A stretch of 63,758 nt of DNA from assembly GCF_004123195.1 (NCBI RefSeq), contig NZ_SDLI01000001.1, positions 234,374 to 298,131 on the forward strand. The letters are read 5' to 3'. The DNA is from Ammoniphilus sp. CFH 90114. Lineage in GTDB: Bacteria; Bacillota; Bacilli; Aneurinibacillales; RAOX-1. The notes below the pieces were generated by a model that was not told the DNA's origin, did not search any database, and was given only the letters and a program-made list of their open reading frames with translations. The translations under genes were made by a program, and so were the position numbers. This document shows, one piece after another, positions 26,415-35,432 of the stretch. Position 1 is the first letter of the stretch. Each line of letters starts with the position of its first letter.

Positions 26415-29141
26415 ATGTATATAAATGACGAAATAAGAGCAATGTCTTTATTACTGTTCGATAGTTTAATAAATGAAATCAACGATACGGAGGAGACTAT
26501 AAAAAGGGTTGTTGGGAAAGTCTCCATTTTATTCGAAGGTATAGATAAAGATCTGTTATCTAATGAATTAAGAGAATCATTGAGTACGACTATTACTTTA
26601 CATTCAATGATAAAAAAAGAAGATAAAGAGCATAAACCTTGGTTACATAATAAGAAGGGTACAATTAAATGGAAACATTGGAGAAGATACGAAAGACATT
26701 TAAGAGAAAAGAAGAAGTGGCCAGTTAATGTAATAAAAAGTTTAGATGAGACTACTGATAGGATTCTAGAATTACTTGAGGACCCTGAAGAAAAAAATAG
26801 GACATACGACCGAAGAGGGTTAGTAGTAGGTTATGTACAGTCAGGTAAAACAGCAAATTTTACAGGATTGATTAACAAAGCGTTTGATGCTGGGTTTAAA
26901 TTAGTTATAGTCCTTGCAGGAATGCATAACGATTTAAGAAGTCAAACTCAAATGAGGTTAGATGAAGAGGTTTTAGGTTTTGAAACAAGTAAAAGCCAAT
27001 TAAGACAACCAAACGATTCAACTGGAAAGCTGATAGGTGTAGCTACTCTTACAGGAGAATCTTTTATTGACATTGCTAATCTAACAACAAGAGATCATAA
27101 TGGAGATTTTAGTAGGACAATAGCGTGTGGAATAAATGTACAACCTAGAGTGCAGCCACTACTTTTAGTAGTTAAGAAGAATGTTAGTGTTCTAAAGAAC
27201 ATTCTCCAATATTTTAGAACGGACAGTCCTTTGTCTCGTCTAGCAACTTTGGACTCTCCATATAAAACAGTTCCTAATATCCCTACCTTAATAATAGATG
27301 ACGAAGCAGACCAAGCATCAATAAACACCTCAGAGATATATGATGATGAAGGAAAATTATTAGATGAATATGACCCTACTAAAATAAATGGGTTAATTAG
27401 ACAAATTTATAGAACCTTTGAACAGAAAGCATATATTGGCTATACTGCTACACCATTTGCAAACATCTTTATTCATAACGAAACAAGCACAAGTGATCAT
27501 GGAGAAGACTTATTTCCCAAAGATTTTATCTTAAACCTACCAAAACCATCCAATTATGTAGGACCAGCTGAGTTTTTCGGGTTAGATTTAGATGACGATA
27601 GCTCATTACCTTTATTAAGGGAGATAGAATATGTAGATACTTTTGCACCATTAGGTCATAAAATTACTCATGTACCTAAATATCTGCCTAATTCCTTAAA
27701 AGAAGCAATTTATTCCTTTATACTAACAGTTACTATCAGATCATTACGTGGTTATGAAAAAAAACATAATTCGATGCTTATTCATGTTACTAGGTTTAAA
27801 CCTGTGCAAGAAATTGTATATGAATTAGTCTCAGATGAATTATATAGCATAAAAAATAGATTAAGATTAGGTGAGTCAGAAAGTAGTGACTCCATAATTT
27901 CAGAGATTAAGTATCTCTTTTTAAATGATTTCTTGAGTACAACTACTAAAATGGAAATTAATTGCCCAGAAATGAAGTGGGAATTAATAAATGAAAAATT
28001 ACTACAAACTGTCGAAAGCATTCAAGTTAAGAAGATAAATGGTAACAGTAAGGACACTTTAGATTATAAAGAACATGAGGAAACTGGCCTAAATGTTATT
28101 GCTGTAGGTGGAGATAAACTTTCAAGAGGTATAACGTTAGAAGGTTTGTCAATTAGTTATTATCTAAGAGCAAGTAAAATGTACGATACATTGATGCAAA
28201 TGGGTCGTTGGTTTGGCTATAGAGATGGCTATTTAGACCTTTGTAGGATCTATACTACATCTGATTTGATTACATGGTTTAGACACATTGCTATAGCAAC
28301 AGAAGAATTAAGAAGCGAGATCGAGTATATGGCTTCAGTAGGTTCAACACCTCAAATGTTTGGACTTAAGGTACAAAAACATCCCTCTATGCTTGTTACC
28401 AATCAACTTAAGATGAGAGCTACTGAAGTCAAAACACTTTCATATAGTGGGACAGTAAGTGAAACAACTGTGTTTGAATTAAACGATGATACATTTATTC
28501 ATAATTTCTCTGTAACAGATAAATTTATAAAGCAATTAGCTACTCCTAACAAAGATTATATATTTAACAAAAGGGCGAAGGTCTCTACTCTAGAACACTT
28601 ATTCTGGGATAATGTAGCGGGAGAAATGGTTTTTAATTTTATTCATGAATTCAAAACAGCTTCATCGTCTCCAAGGGCCAACAGTAAATATATAAGTGAA
28701 TATATTAATGAGCAAATGAAGAATGGAGAATTAGTTAGGTGGACAGTTGTACTTATTAACGAAGGAGAGAAGGAGTTATTACTTGGTGGACATTGGATAG
28801 GTAATGGAATTGAAAGAGCTGGCATCAAAGAATATACAAAGCAAGGATCAGTATCAGTTAAACGATTACTTTCTAAGAACCATGAGTTTTTTGATTTTAC
28901 AGGGGAACAAATTGAATATATTAAAGTGCATAATCTAAAAGATATAGAGGCAAGGAAACAACTTAGAAATCCTGAAGAAGGATTGTTAATTCTATACCCA
29001 ATTGATTATACCAAAAATGAAAATTTAGTAGGCGTTGCTCAGACTCCAATTGGTTTTGGGGTAGTTTTCCCTGAGACAAATCATCCTCAAACATCTGTAA
29101 ATTATGTAGTAAACAATGTGTTTATGGAGATGGATTCATGA
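26415..29141 (+). CDS. Z1-domain superfamily 2 helicase-like ATPase
   Basis: 908 residues. Walker A GYVQSGKTAN (about residues 139-148), Walker B LIIDDEAD (about 292), TATPF (about 344), and C-terminal motif block GGDKLSRGITLEG (about 566) with MGRWFGYRDG (about 597): the hallmarks of the Z1 family. Always found in operons with a MORC-type ATPase, a DUF4420 nuclease and AIPR. Overlaps the next gene by 4 bases (ATGA). Expected to be a DNA-dependent ATPase driving restriction. Confidence 0.9.
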   Translation: MYINDEIRAMSLLLFDSLINEINDTEETIKRVVGKVSILFEGIDKDLLSNELRESLSTTITLHSMIKKEDKEHKPWLHNKKGTIKWKHWRRYERHLREKKKWPVNVIKSLDETTDRILELLEDPEEKNRTYDRRGLVVGYVQSGKTANFTGLINKAFDAGFKLVIVLAGMHNDLRSQTQMRLDEEVLGFETSKSQLRQPNDSTGKLIGVATLTGESFIDIANLTTRDHNGDFSRTIACGINVQPRVQPLLLVVKKNVSVLKNILQYFRTDSPLSRLATLDSPYKTVPNIPTLIIDDEADQASINTSEIYDDEGKLLDEYDPTKINGLIRQIYRTFEQKAYIGYTATPFANIFIHNETSTSDHGEDLFPKDFILNLPKPSNYVGPAEFFGLDLDDDSSLPLLREIEYVDTFAPLGHKITHVPKYLPNSLKEAIYSFILTVTIRSLRGYEKKHNSMLIHVTRFKPVQEIVYELVSDELYSIKNRLRLGESESSDSIISEIKYLFLNDFLSTTTKMEINCPEMKWELINEKLLQTVESIQVKKINGNSKDTLDYKEHEETGLNVIAVGGDKLSRGITLEGLSISYYLRASKMYDTLMQMGRWFGYRDGYLDLCRIYTTSDLITWFRHIAIATEELRSEIEYMASVGSTPQMFGLKVQKHPSMLVTNQLKMRATEVKTLSYSGTVSETTVFELNDDTFIHNFSVTDKFIKQLATPNKDYIFNKRAKVSTLEHLFWDNVAGEMVFNFIHEFKTASSSPRANSKYISEYINEQMKNGELVRWTVVLINEGEKELLLGGHWIGNGIERAGIKEYTKQGSVSVKRLLSKNHEFFDFTGEQIEYIKVHNLKDIEARKQLRNPEEGLLILYPIDYTKNENLVGVAQTPIGFGVVFPETNHPQTSVNYVVNNVFMEMDS

Positions 29142-30157
29142 TTAATATTAGAGAAATTATTGATCGTCTAGAGTTAGATCCAAAACTTGAAAATAATACA
29201 GATGATAATTCTAACTATCTAGTAGCAAAGATGGTATCTAGTAGTGCAGTTATACCATTAATCATTGCTATATCTAATGATGAAAAGAAGGGTCATCTAC
29301 TTATTCACTTAGGTAAAGAACTAAAGTTAGAACAGCTAAAGAGATTACCAACATGGAATGGAATTGATATTCATCAGGAAAAAATTGATGTTTATAATTT
29401 TAAAAATGAATATTTCCTAATTATTAAGCAAGTCCATAATTCTGAGAAGAAGATTTTTTACACTTTTGTTTCGAATTTGTGTGAAGAGTTACTAAATCTT
29501 AAGTCATCATCATTAATGTTAAGTACTTTGGAAGAGATACTTGAAAGATGGAAGTATTTCTTTAGTGTCCATAGTAGCCATATCTTATCTACTGAGTCCC
29601 AACAGGGGTTATATGGAGAGCTCTGGTTCTTGAGAGAACTGCTTAAAACTGTTGGTTCAAGGTCTGTAAGGTTTTGGAGAGGCAGTGAGAAGGAAGTACA
29701 CGATTTTCAAAACAATAAACTAGCTGTCGAAGTAAAAACCTTATCAAGTAAAAAACATTATAAGGTAAAGATTAATAATGAAAGACAGTTGGATGATTTT
29801 GGATTTGAAAGTTTAAATTTAGTGTGCTTGTACCTCAACACAATTCATAATAGCGGAGAAGGCTTAAATCAAATTATATATGATATAAAAAGTTTATTAG
29901 TTTCGTCTCCAAATTTGTTACAAGAATTTGAGAGTAAGTTATTCTTCGCTGGTTTTATAGAATCACAATCAAGCGAGTACTTAACAGGTTATATTTTACG
30001 TAAAGTTGAGGCATTTGAAGTAACTAATGGGTTTCCACGTATATTAGGTGAATCTCTACCGAATGGTGTTGGTAACATAACTTATACAGTTGAATTATCA
30101 ACTTGTGGTGAATTTCAAAGACCCTTTCATGACATATTTAACTTAGATTGGAGCTAG
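29138..30157 (+). CDS. DUF4420 (PD-(D/E)XK motif) nuclease subunit
   Basis: 339 residues. Core: QQGLYGELWFLREL (conserved Glu), VRFWRGSEKEVHDFQ and LAVEVKTL (D...E-x-K), characteristic of the DUF4420/PD-(D/E)XK family. Start overlaps the Z1 gene stop, implying coupled translation. Proposed DNA-cleaving subunit of the system. Motif residues are intact, so it is probably active. Confidence 0.85.
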   Translation: MINIREIIDRLELDPKLENNTDDNSNYLVAKMVSSSAVIPLIIAISNDEKKGHLLIHLGKELKLEQLKRLPTWNGIDIHQEKIDVYNFKNEYFLIIKQVHNSEKKIFYTFVSNLCEELLNLKSSSLMLSTLEEILERWKYFFSVHSSHILSTESQQGLYGELWFLRELLKTVGSRSVRFWRGSEKEVHDFQNNKLAVEVKTLSSKKHYKVKINNERQLDDFGFESLNLVCLYLNTIHNSGEGLNQIIYDIKSLLVSSPNLLQEFESKLFFAGFIESQSSEYLTGYILRKVEAFEVTNGFPRILGESLPNGVGNITYTVELSTCGEFQRPFHDIFNLDWS

Positions 30158-30165
30158 TAGTATAC

Positions 30166-31932
30166 ATGAGTGATCTGGTTTCTTTTTCTAAAAGCTTTTT
30201 AGAAGATATAATAGAGGAGTCAAAAACAAGTACGTTCCAATTAGAAGATATTTTTGTAGATCGTTTTTGTGGGTATTTAGTCGATGCTGAAGAATGTTTC
30301 GACTACCAATTATGTAATTACAAGAAAAAGGGTAGAGGGATTAAAATTAATGCATATTCTTATGTAGATGATTTTGATACGGTAACACTTTTTGTGTCTG
30401 ATTTTGATAACTTAAAATCAGTAAGAAAATTAGGAAAAAAGACTTTATTTAAGAGGTTTAATTCAGGGTTAAACTTTTATAAATCTTCTCTAAAAGGATT
30501 AAAGGGTCAGATTGAGGAATCAGATGATGCATTTTCACTTGCAGACCTTTTGGAATCAAATGCAAATTCCATCCGAAAACTTAAGATTGTTGTTATTACA
30601 AATAGTATAGCTGTAAACGATGTCCCTGAAGATATTAAATTAGGTAATACTTTAGTAACTCATCACATATGGGATATTGAAAGATTATACCAATTTATAT
30701 ATGAAAATAAGGGTACTGAAGAGCTTAAAATAAATTTTACCGATGAATTTATCGAGGAACTAAATTTGATTAAGACGCCCGATTGCAATGAGATTTATGA
30801 CAGTTATGTTGGAGTAATCTCTGGAAAACTGTTAGCGGAGATTTATGATAAGTGGGGGCAAAGATTAATAGAAAGAAATGTGCGATCATTTTTACAGGCA
30901 AAGGCTCAAATTAACAAAGGAATTAGAGATACAATAACAAAAGAAGCGCATATGTTTATGGCTTATAACAATGGGATATCAACGATTGCTGAATCAGCAG
31001 TTCTTAATAAACCTAATAATAATGTGGAAATGTACCAAGTAAAGGAGCTCATAGGTTGGCAAATAGTAAATGGAGGGCAAACTACAGCATCTTTGTATAA
31101 TGCATATAAAAATGATGTTTCTTTAGATAGAGTATTTGTCCAGCTTAAACTAACAGTAATAAAAGAGAAAAGTCATATAGATAATATTATCTCTTCTATA
31201 TCGAGATATGCTAATAGTCAAAATAAAATTACGATGTCTGATTTTAGCGCCAATGATATTTTCCATGTAACATTGGAGAATCTCTCAAGAACCATTTGGG
31301 TTCCGAGTGTAGGCTTAAAAGGAAAGGCTGAGTCAAAGTGGTTTTACGAAAGAGCAAGAGGACAATATTTAGTTGAATATAACAGACAAATATCTAAAGC
31401 AAAGAAGGATTTATTCCTTAAACAAAATCCCAAAAGCCAGCTTATTTCTAAAACCATAGCAGCAAAGTACGAGATGTCTTGGAACCAATATCCTCATACA
31501 GTAAGTAAAGGAGCAGAGACAAATTTTGTTGAGTTTATGGAGCTAATTAAAGAAAACAAGGTCAAACCCGATGCGGACTATTTTAAAACTCTAATTGCAA
31601 AAGGGATTCTCTTTAATACCTGTGACAAAATAGTAAAGGGTAAGAACTTTGGTGGATATAAAGCAAACGTTGTAGCGTATACCGTCGCCATATTTTCATT
31701 TATCCATAATAAGGAGATTGACTTTATAAGTATCTGGAATAATCAAGGGATAGAAGACACTCTAATAGAAGCGTTATCAACTTTGTGTGAATATACATGG
31801 GAGCATATTACTAATCCGCCTGTCGCAGGAACTAATATAACTCAATGGTGTAAGAAAGAAGAATGTTGGACTTTGTTTAAAGGAAAAATGAAGAATTTTA
31901 AACCCTTAGAAAGAGAAAAAGCAACGTGTTAG
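30166..31932 (+). CDS. AIPR family protein (abortive infection-type)
   Basis: 588 residues from ATG 30166 (SD TTGGAGCTAG overlaps the previous stop; an upstream TTG is rejected). AIPR landmarks: MAYNNGISTIAESA, IVNGGQTTASLYNAY and SRYANSQNKITMSDFSAND. AIPR proteins are associated with phage resistance and always accompany Z1/MORC operons; the biochemical role is not established. Last gene of the operon, closed by a bidirectional terminator. Confidence 0.88.
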   Translation: MSDLVSFSKSFLEDIIEESKTSTFQLEDIFVDRFCGYLVDAEECFDYQLCNYKKKGRGIKINAYSYVDDFDTVTLFVSDFDNLKSVRKLGKKTLFKRFNSGLNFYKSSLKGLKGQIEESDDAFSLADLLESNANSIRKLKIVVITNSIAVNDVPEDIKLGNTLVTHHIWDIERLYQFIYENKGTEELKINFTDEFIEELNLIKTPDCNEIYDSYVGVISGKLLAEIYDKWGQRLIERNVRSFLQAKAQINKGIRDTITKEAHMFMAYNNGISTIAESAVLNKPNNNVEMYQVKELIGWQIVNGGQTTASLYNAYKNDVSLDRVFVQLKLTVIKEKSHIDNIISSISRYANSQNKITMSDFSANDIFHVTLENLSRTIWVPSVGLKGKAESKWFYERARGQYLVEYNRQISKAKKDLFLKQNPKSQLISKTIAAKYEMSWNQYPHTVSKGAETNFVEFMELIKENKVKPDADYFKTLIAKGILFNTCDKIVKGKNFGGYKANVVAYTVAIFSFIHNKEIDFISIWNNQGIEDTLIEALSTLCEYTWEHITNPPVAGTNITQWCKKEECWTLFKGKMKNFKPLEREKATC

Positions 31933-31948
31933 AACACGTTGCTTTTTT
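31917..31948. terminator. Bidirectional terminator between AIPR and methyltransferase genes
   Basis: GCAACGTGTT and AACACGTTGC around AG, flanked by As on the left and Ts on the right, ending both convergent transcripts. Confidence 0.9.
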
Positions 31949-31950
31949 AG

Positions 31951-33660
31951 CTAATTCGCATTACTTACTAAATCAAGCTGTCTTGATAAAATAATATCAC
32001 TTACTCTTTCTTGAACGTCAATCCCTAAAGAATACAGCAAACACTCTGCAACAGATCTAGCAAGTAGCGGTGGAACTGCATTTCCAACTTGCTGATATTG
32101 AGCATCCTTTTTTCCTTTAAATACGTATTGATCTGGAAAAGATTGTAGTCTTGCTGCCTCTCTAACACTAATAGCTCTATCATGAATGGGATGAATCCAC
32201 ATAGATTTTCTTACATTTACTACAGTTCCTGAGGGTTCATCATATTTAAGTCTTTTGTATATTGTATTTTGTGTTCGTTTAGTGTCGGAGTAGGTTGTCT
32301 TAAGATCATCACCTAGATCATGAAAGTTTTGTCCCTGAGAAAGGGCTTTAAATCTCAACTTAGCAATTTCTCTAGTGTCTGTAGTTACATGGTTATAAAG
32401 CTGAACTTTATTTCCGTTCAAATATTTTCCTAGAGTACTTAGATTATTTAAAGTGTGAGATTTAATTTTTGGCTCTGAGTCAATATTAGTTTCTGGTTCG
32501 ATATATGAAATATCCTGAATGGCATCTTTTATTGTAAAGTATTCTGAATAGTGTCTAAGGACTGGATCTGGTAACTTTACAGGATACTTTTTTACGCAAT
32601 CGTTACGTACTCCTAAAATAAATAGACGTTTTCTTTGTTGAGGTACCCCGAACTCTGCAGCATTTAAAATATCTGAGTCTATTTCGTAATCTAATGATTC
32701 AAATTTACGTAAAAGATATTCATAAACATTGTAAGTTTTTACAGATATACAAACTTCTCTTCTATTGTTAATAAAATATCGGTCTACTTCAACATTGTAA
32801 TTAATGACTTCTAATGTTTTTTGAAATAATTTTTGGGTTTCAATTAAAATTTCTAAATTATTAATAAGAGACTCAAATGAAAACTCATTATTGTTTAGAA
32901 TAGACTCAATAATAATTTTAGTTTCAAGCCATAAACCTCTATGTTCATCACTAATATAAGAGTGATATTGTATCTCCCATTCGGAGGTAGACGTTAGTTT
33001 TTGAAAGAAACTCTTATTGTTTTTGCTTTGAAAATACTTAACTACATCTTGTAGGCTCTTTTCAGTTTGCTTTAAAACAGCTTTGAGCTTTGCGAAGAGA
33101 TTATTTGGTATTAAATATTGAGAAAGATCTTCATTTCTTGAAATCATATATAGGGCTAAATCTGTAAATGCTGTATACTTTCCAATACTAATATCCTCAT
33201 CAATAATTGTAACACCTAAATCATTTAGTTCAGATGCATCATTTATTGAATAAAAGAATTTGTGAGAGGATGATCTCATAGATTTTACATTTTCCATAAT
33301 AAAAGCATCAGGTCTGATGGTTTCCACTGCTCTGACGAACTCTTTTACTAGTTCATTGTTTCCACTAATTAACTCGTTTTTTTGTCGATTTGCATTTGAG
33401 AACCCTTGACAAGGACTCCCTCCTACTATTACTGAGACATCGCTAAATTTCTCTATGAGATTATTGGTATTGTCGGTATATTTCAGCTTCCTAATATCAC
33501 GTTGATAAACTTCTACGTTTCTGTGGTTCTCTTTATATGTGCTAGCAGCATGTTTATCTAATTCTACAGCCATAACTACTTCAAAGCAGTTTGTTTGATG
33601 TAAACCTAGACTTAATCCCCCAGCACCTGCGAATAGGTCTAGTACTTTTAGTTTTTTCAC
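31951..33660 (-). CDS. DNA (cytosine-5) methyltransferase of the Z1-AIPR system
   Basis: 569 residues, GTG start with GAGGTGA. Motif I DLFAGAGGLSLG (residues 8-19), motif IV GGSPCQGFSN with catalytic Cys84, motif VI MENVKS, motif VIII PQQRKRLFILG, and motifs IX-X ARLQSFPDQY and QVGNAVPP. A helical insertion of about 200 residues between motifs VI and VIII makes it larger than M.HhaI-type enzymes. Convergent with the MORC-Z1-DUF4420-AIPR operon and clearly its self-protecting modification enzyme. The recognition sequence cannot be told from the protein. Confidence 0.93.
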   Translation of the reverse strand: MKKLKVLDLFAGAGGLSLGLHQTNCFEVVMAVELDKHAASTYKENHRNVEVYQRDIRKLKYTDNTNNLIEKFSDVSVIVGGSPCQGFSNANRQKNELISGNNELVKEFVRAVETIRPDAFIMENVKSMRSSSHKFFYSINDASELNDLGVTIIDEDISIGKYTAFTDLALYMISRNEDLSQYLIPNNLFAKLKAVLKQTEKSLQDVVKYFQSKNNKSFFQKLTSTSEWEIQYHSYISDEHRGLWLETKIIIESILNNNEFSFESLINNLEILIETQKLFQKTLEVINYNVEVDRYFINNRREVCISVKTYNVYEYLLRKFESLDYEIDSDILNAAEFGVPQQRKRLFILGVRNDCVKKYPVKLPDPVLRHYSEYFTIKDAIQDISYIEPETNIDSEPKIKSHTLNNLSTLGKYLNGNKVQLYNHVTTDTREIAKLRFKALSQGQNFHDLGDDLKTTYSDTKRTQNTIYKRLKYDEPSGTVVNVRKSMWIHPIHDRAISVREAARLQSFPDQYVFKGKKDAQYQQVGNAVPPLLARSVAECLLYSLGIDVQERVSDIILSRQLDLVSNAN

Positions 33661-34015
33661 GTGTAATTCACCTCAGGGAGAATAATATCTAATCTAATAT
33701 TATAACTATAAATTGCAAAAAAGTTAAGCTGATTCTTCTAAGTAAATCTTCTTTTTTGTATAGAAAGATTGTACTGGATTTGTCAGTAAAGACCAAGGGG
33801 TAGATCAAAATACGTCAATAAGTTACTGTTACTTGTAAAAACTGATGTTATTAGTGATCACTTTAACGGTAATTAGACAACAACCTTTTGGTTAAAAAAT
33901 ACTGTTAATGAACTAATTTGTTGGCATTATGTAGATAAAGAAACCTTATTAATCAAGTAATATGACATGAAAGTTAATAAATAAAGTTCCAGTTTGGAAG
34001 TATTGCTACAACCAC
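33661..34015. other. Gene-free right arm of element A
   Basis: 355 bases, AT-rich, holding the leader of the methyltransferase gene on the minus strand near 33670-33720 and no other supported feature before the outward promoter. Recombinase arm-type sites may lie here but no repeat stands out. Confidence 0.4.
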
Positions 34016-34044
34016 TTGACTCTGATCTGAGACCACTTTATAAT
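34016..34044 (+). promoter_or_regulatory. Outward-facing sigma-A promoter at the right end of element A
   Basis: TTGACT and TATAAT with exactly 17 bases between. The transcript would run through the tRNA-like relic, the attachment site and into the leader hairpin of the element B integrase. Confidence 0.65.
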
Positions 34045-34125
34045 AAGAGAACAATTAATTACTGAGGTTGTGGTTGGGGCAAAAATATAAGGCTTGATAT
34101 CAAAGATTTCAAGGCTTATAGCATT

Positions 34126-34200
34126 CGGGTGACGGCATGACCTGATAGCGCACCCTTGGGGTGGGTGAGGTCGCAGGTTCAAATCCTGTCGTTCCGACCA
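34126..34200 (+). pseudogene. tRNA-Pro(GGG)-like relic: intact 3' half, degenerate 5' half
   Basis: The 3' half has a perfect anticodon arm (CACCC/GGGTG with loop TTGGGGT, anticodon GGG), T arm and acceptor strand CGTTCCG-ACCA. The 5' acceptor strand CGGGTGA pairs at only the first four positions, and the D arm GCATGACCTGATAGC does not fold normally. So this is element DNA fused to a tRNA 3' end by integration, not a normal tRNA gene. Confidence 0.7.
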
Positions 34201-34201
34201 T
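34150..34201 (+). repeat. Attachment-site direct repeat, left copy of element B (also right end of element A)
   Basis: 52 bases identical to 49511-49562, beginning GCACCCTTGG and ending CCGACCAT. They cover the anticodon arm to CCA of tRNA-Pro(GGG). Identical repeats flanking an integrase-bearing segment are recombination core sites. Confidence 0.93.
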
Positions 34202-34316
34202 ACATAACAAATCCAGTCGTATCAAGGGTTCATGGACGCTGGACTATCCGTTGGACTATACGAAAACCACATATCAGAGGTGCGAGGCTGGAATTACAGA
34301 GGCCCGTATCGATCAG

Positions 34317-34362
34317 GACGTTTTCTCATTCGATTAATTTCGAAAGAGGAGGCGTCTTTTTT
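34317..34362 (+). promoter_or_regulatory. Terminator-like hairpin holding the element B integrase SD
   Basis: GACG...TTCTC...CGA (from 34317) pairs with TCG...GAGGA...CGTC (to 34356), followed by TTTTTT. AGAGGAGG of the integrase sits in the right arm. This mirrors 84-134 and explains the unusually long SD-to-ATG distance. Confidence 0.45.
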
Positions 34363-34369
34363 ATTTTTT

Positions 34370-35407
34370 ATGAGCGATAAACGAATAGGAAAACGAGTGA
34401 AGTTTGATCGAACGGAGAAGACAGGAAGCAATCTGGACGAGCTGTTCCAGTATTTCTATGAGGCGAAGATTTCTGAGGGAGTCTCGGAGCGCACCCTTGA
34501 AACATACAGAGAGAATTATCGGTTCTTTGTCGACTATCTCGAAATGAGATTTATTCCCCCTGAGGTCTCGAAAATTACTCCTGAGGTTCTCCGTGATTAT
34601 ATGACTTGGATGCTGACGAAGAAGATTCGCTTCGACGGTCATGAACATAAATCAGAAGCGGAGAAGACAGTCGGTCTTTCTCCAGTGACAGTGAATACAC
34701 GGACAAAGATTCTGCGAACTATGTTTCGTTTCTTACTGAAGGAAGGTCTCATTCAAAAGAATCCGTGGGAAACCGTGGCGAAAGTCGAAGAACATCACAC
34801 AGAAATCAAAGTCATGACAGCGACTCAACTGAAGTTATTACTCGGAGCACCTAACCAGCGGAGTTATGCTGGCTTCAGAGATTATGTGCTCATGACTTGT
34901 CTCATAGATGGTTTTTTCAGAATAAATGAGGCTCTGTCGTTACGAGTGGAAGACATCGACTTTGATCTTGAACTCGCAGAAGTTCGAGCGGAAGTCGCAA
35001 AGACCAGACGTTCTCGATTCGTTCCACTCTCACGTAAAACATTGAAACTCATCAAGGAATTAATTCAAGAGTGCAAGGAATTCAATTCCGAGTACATTTT
35101 CAACACGAATTATGGCGAGAAGCTGGACGCAAATCACTTTCGTCATCGACTGAAGGAGTATGCGGAGCAAGTCGGGTTGAATATTCGAGTTCATCCTCAT
35201 TTATTCCGTCATACGTCAGCAACTATCTTTCTGGAGCAAGGTGGAGAGATTCGTCATCTTGCGAAAATCCTCGGACATGCTGACTTGAGAATGGTCATGA
35301 AGTACACGCACTTGTCAAATACTTCAATAAAATCGCAACACGAACAATTCTCACCTATGAATCAAGTCTTCAATAATTTGAACAGATCACGAAAGATACT
35401 GAGATAA
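34370..35407 (+). CDS. Tyrosine recombinase (left integrase of element B)
   Basis: 345 residues from ATG 34370; the frame is open further left but only through the attachment site and leader. Core-binding domain at residues 20-140. Catalytic residues R184 (DGFFRINE), H277-x-x-R280, H303 and Y312 are all present. SD AGAGGAGG is 17 bases upstream, with a T run between. First gene after the attachment site, so the most likely integrase for element B. Confidence 0.92.
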   Translation: MSDKRIGKRVKFDRTEKTGSNLDELFQYFYEAKISEGVSERTLETYRENYRFFVDYLEMRFIPPEVSKITPEVLRDYMTWMLTKKIRFDGHEHKSEAEKTVGLSPVTVNTRTKILRTMFRFLLKEGLIQKNPWETVAKVEEHHTEIKVMTATQLKLLLGAPNQRSYAGFRDYVLMTCLIDGFFRINEALSLRVEDIDFDLELAEVRAEVAKTRRSRFVPLSRKTLKLIKELIQECKEFNSEYIFNTNYGEKLDANHFRHRLKEYAEQVGLNIRVHPHLFRHTSATIFLEQGGEIRHLAKILGHADLRMVMKYTHLSNTSIKSQHEQFSPMNQVFNNLNRSRKILR

Positions 35408-35432
35408 GAAATAAAGAGGGAGGAAAAACGAA

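Larger units (their letters stand above)
1..34149. mobile_element. Element A: integrative element with defence cargo, left boundary outside window
   Basis: This AT-rich stretch starts with a tyrosine integrase and ends at a 3' tRNA-Pro fragment (34150-34201). It carries a primase-helicase, small regulators, a resolvase and many defence-type genes, the usual content of an integrative mobilisable element or genomic island. Bases 8-24 resemble the sequence just inside the next element (about 34220-34236, sharing a TATCAAGGG core), which suggests the left attachment site lies only a few bases upstream of base 1. No conjugation genes (relaxase, VirB4, coupling protein) were recognised. The boundary on the left is inferred, not seen. 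Confidence 0.7.

Noticed and set aside
34126-34200. Functional tRNA-Pro gene at the A/B junction
   Set aside because: The 5' acceptor strand and D arm do not pair; only the 3' half is tRNA sequence.
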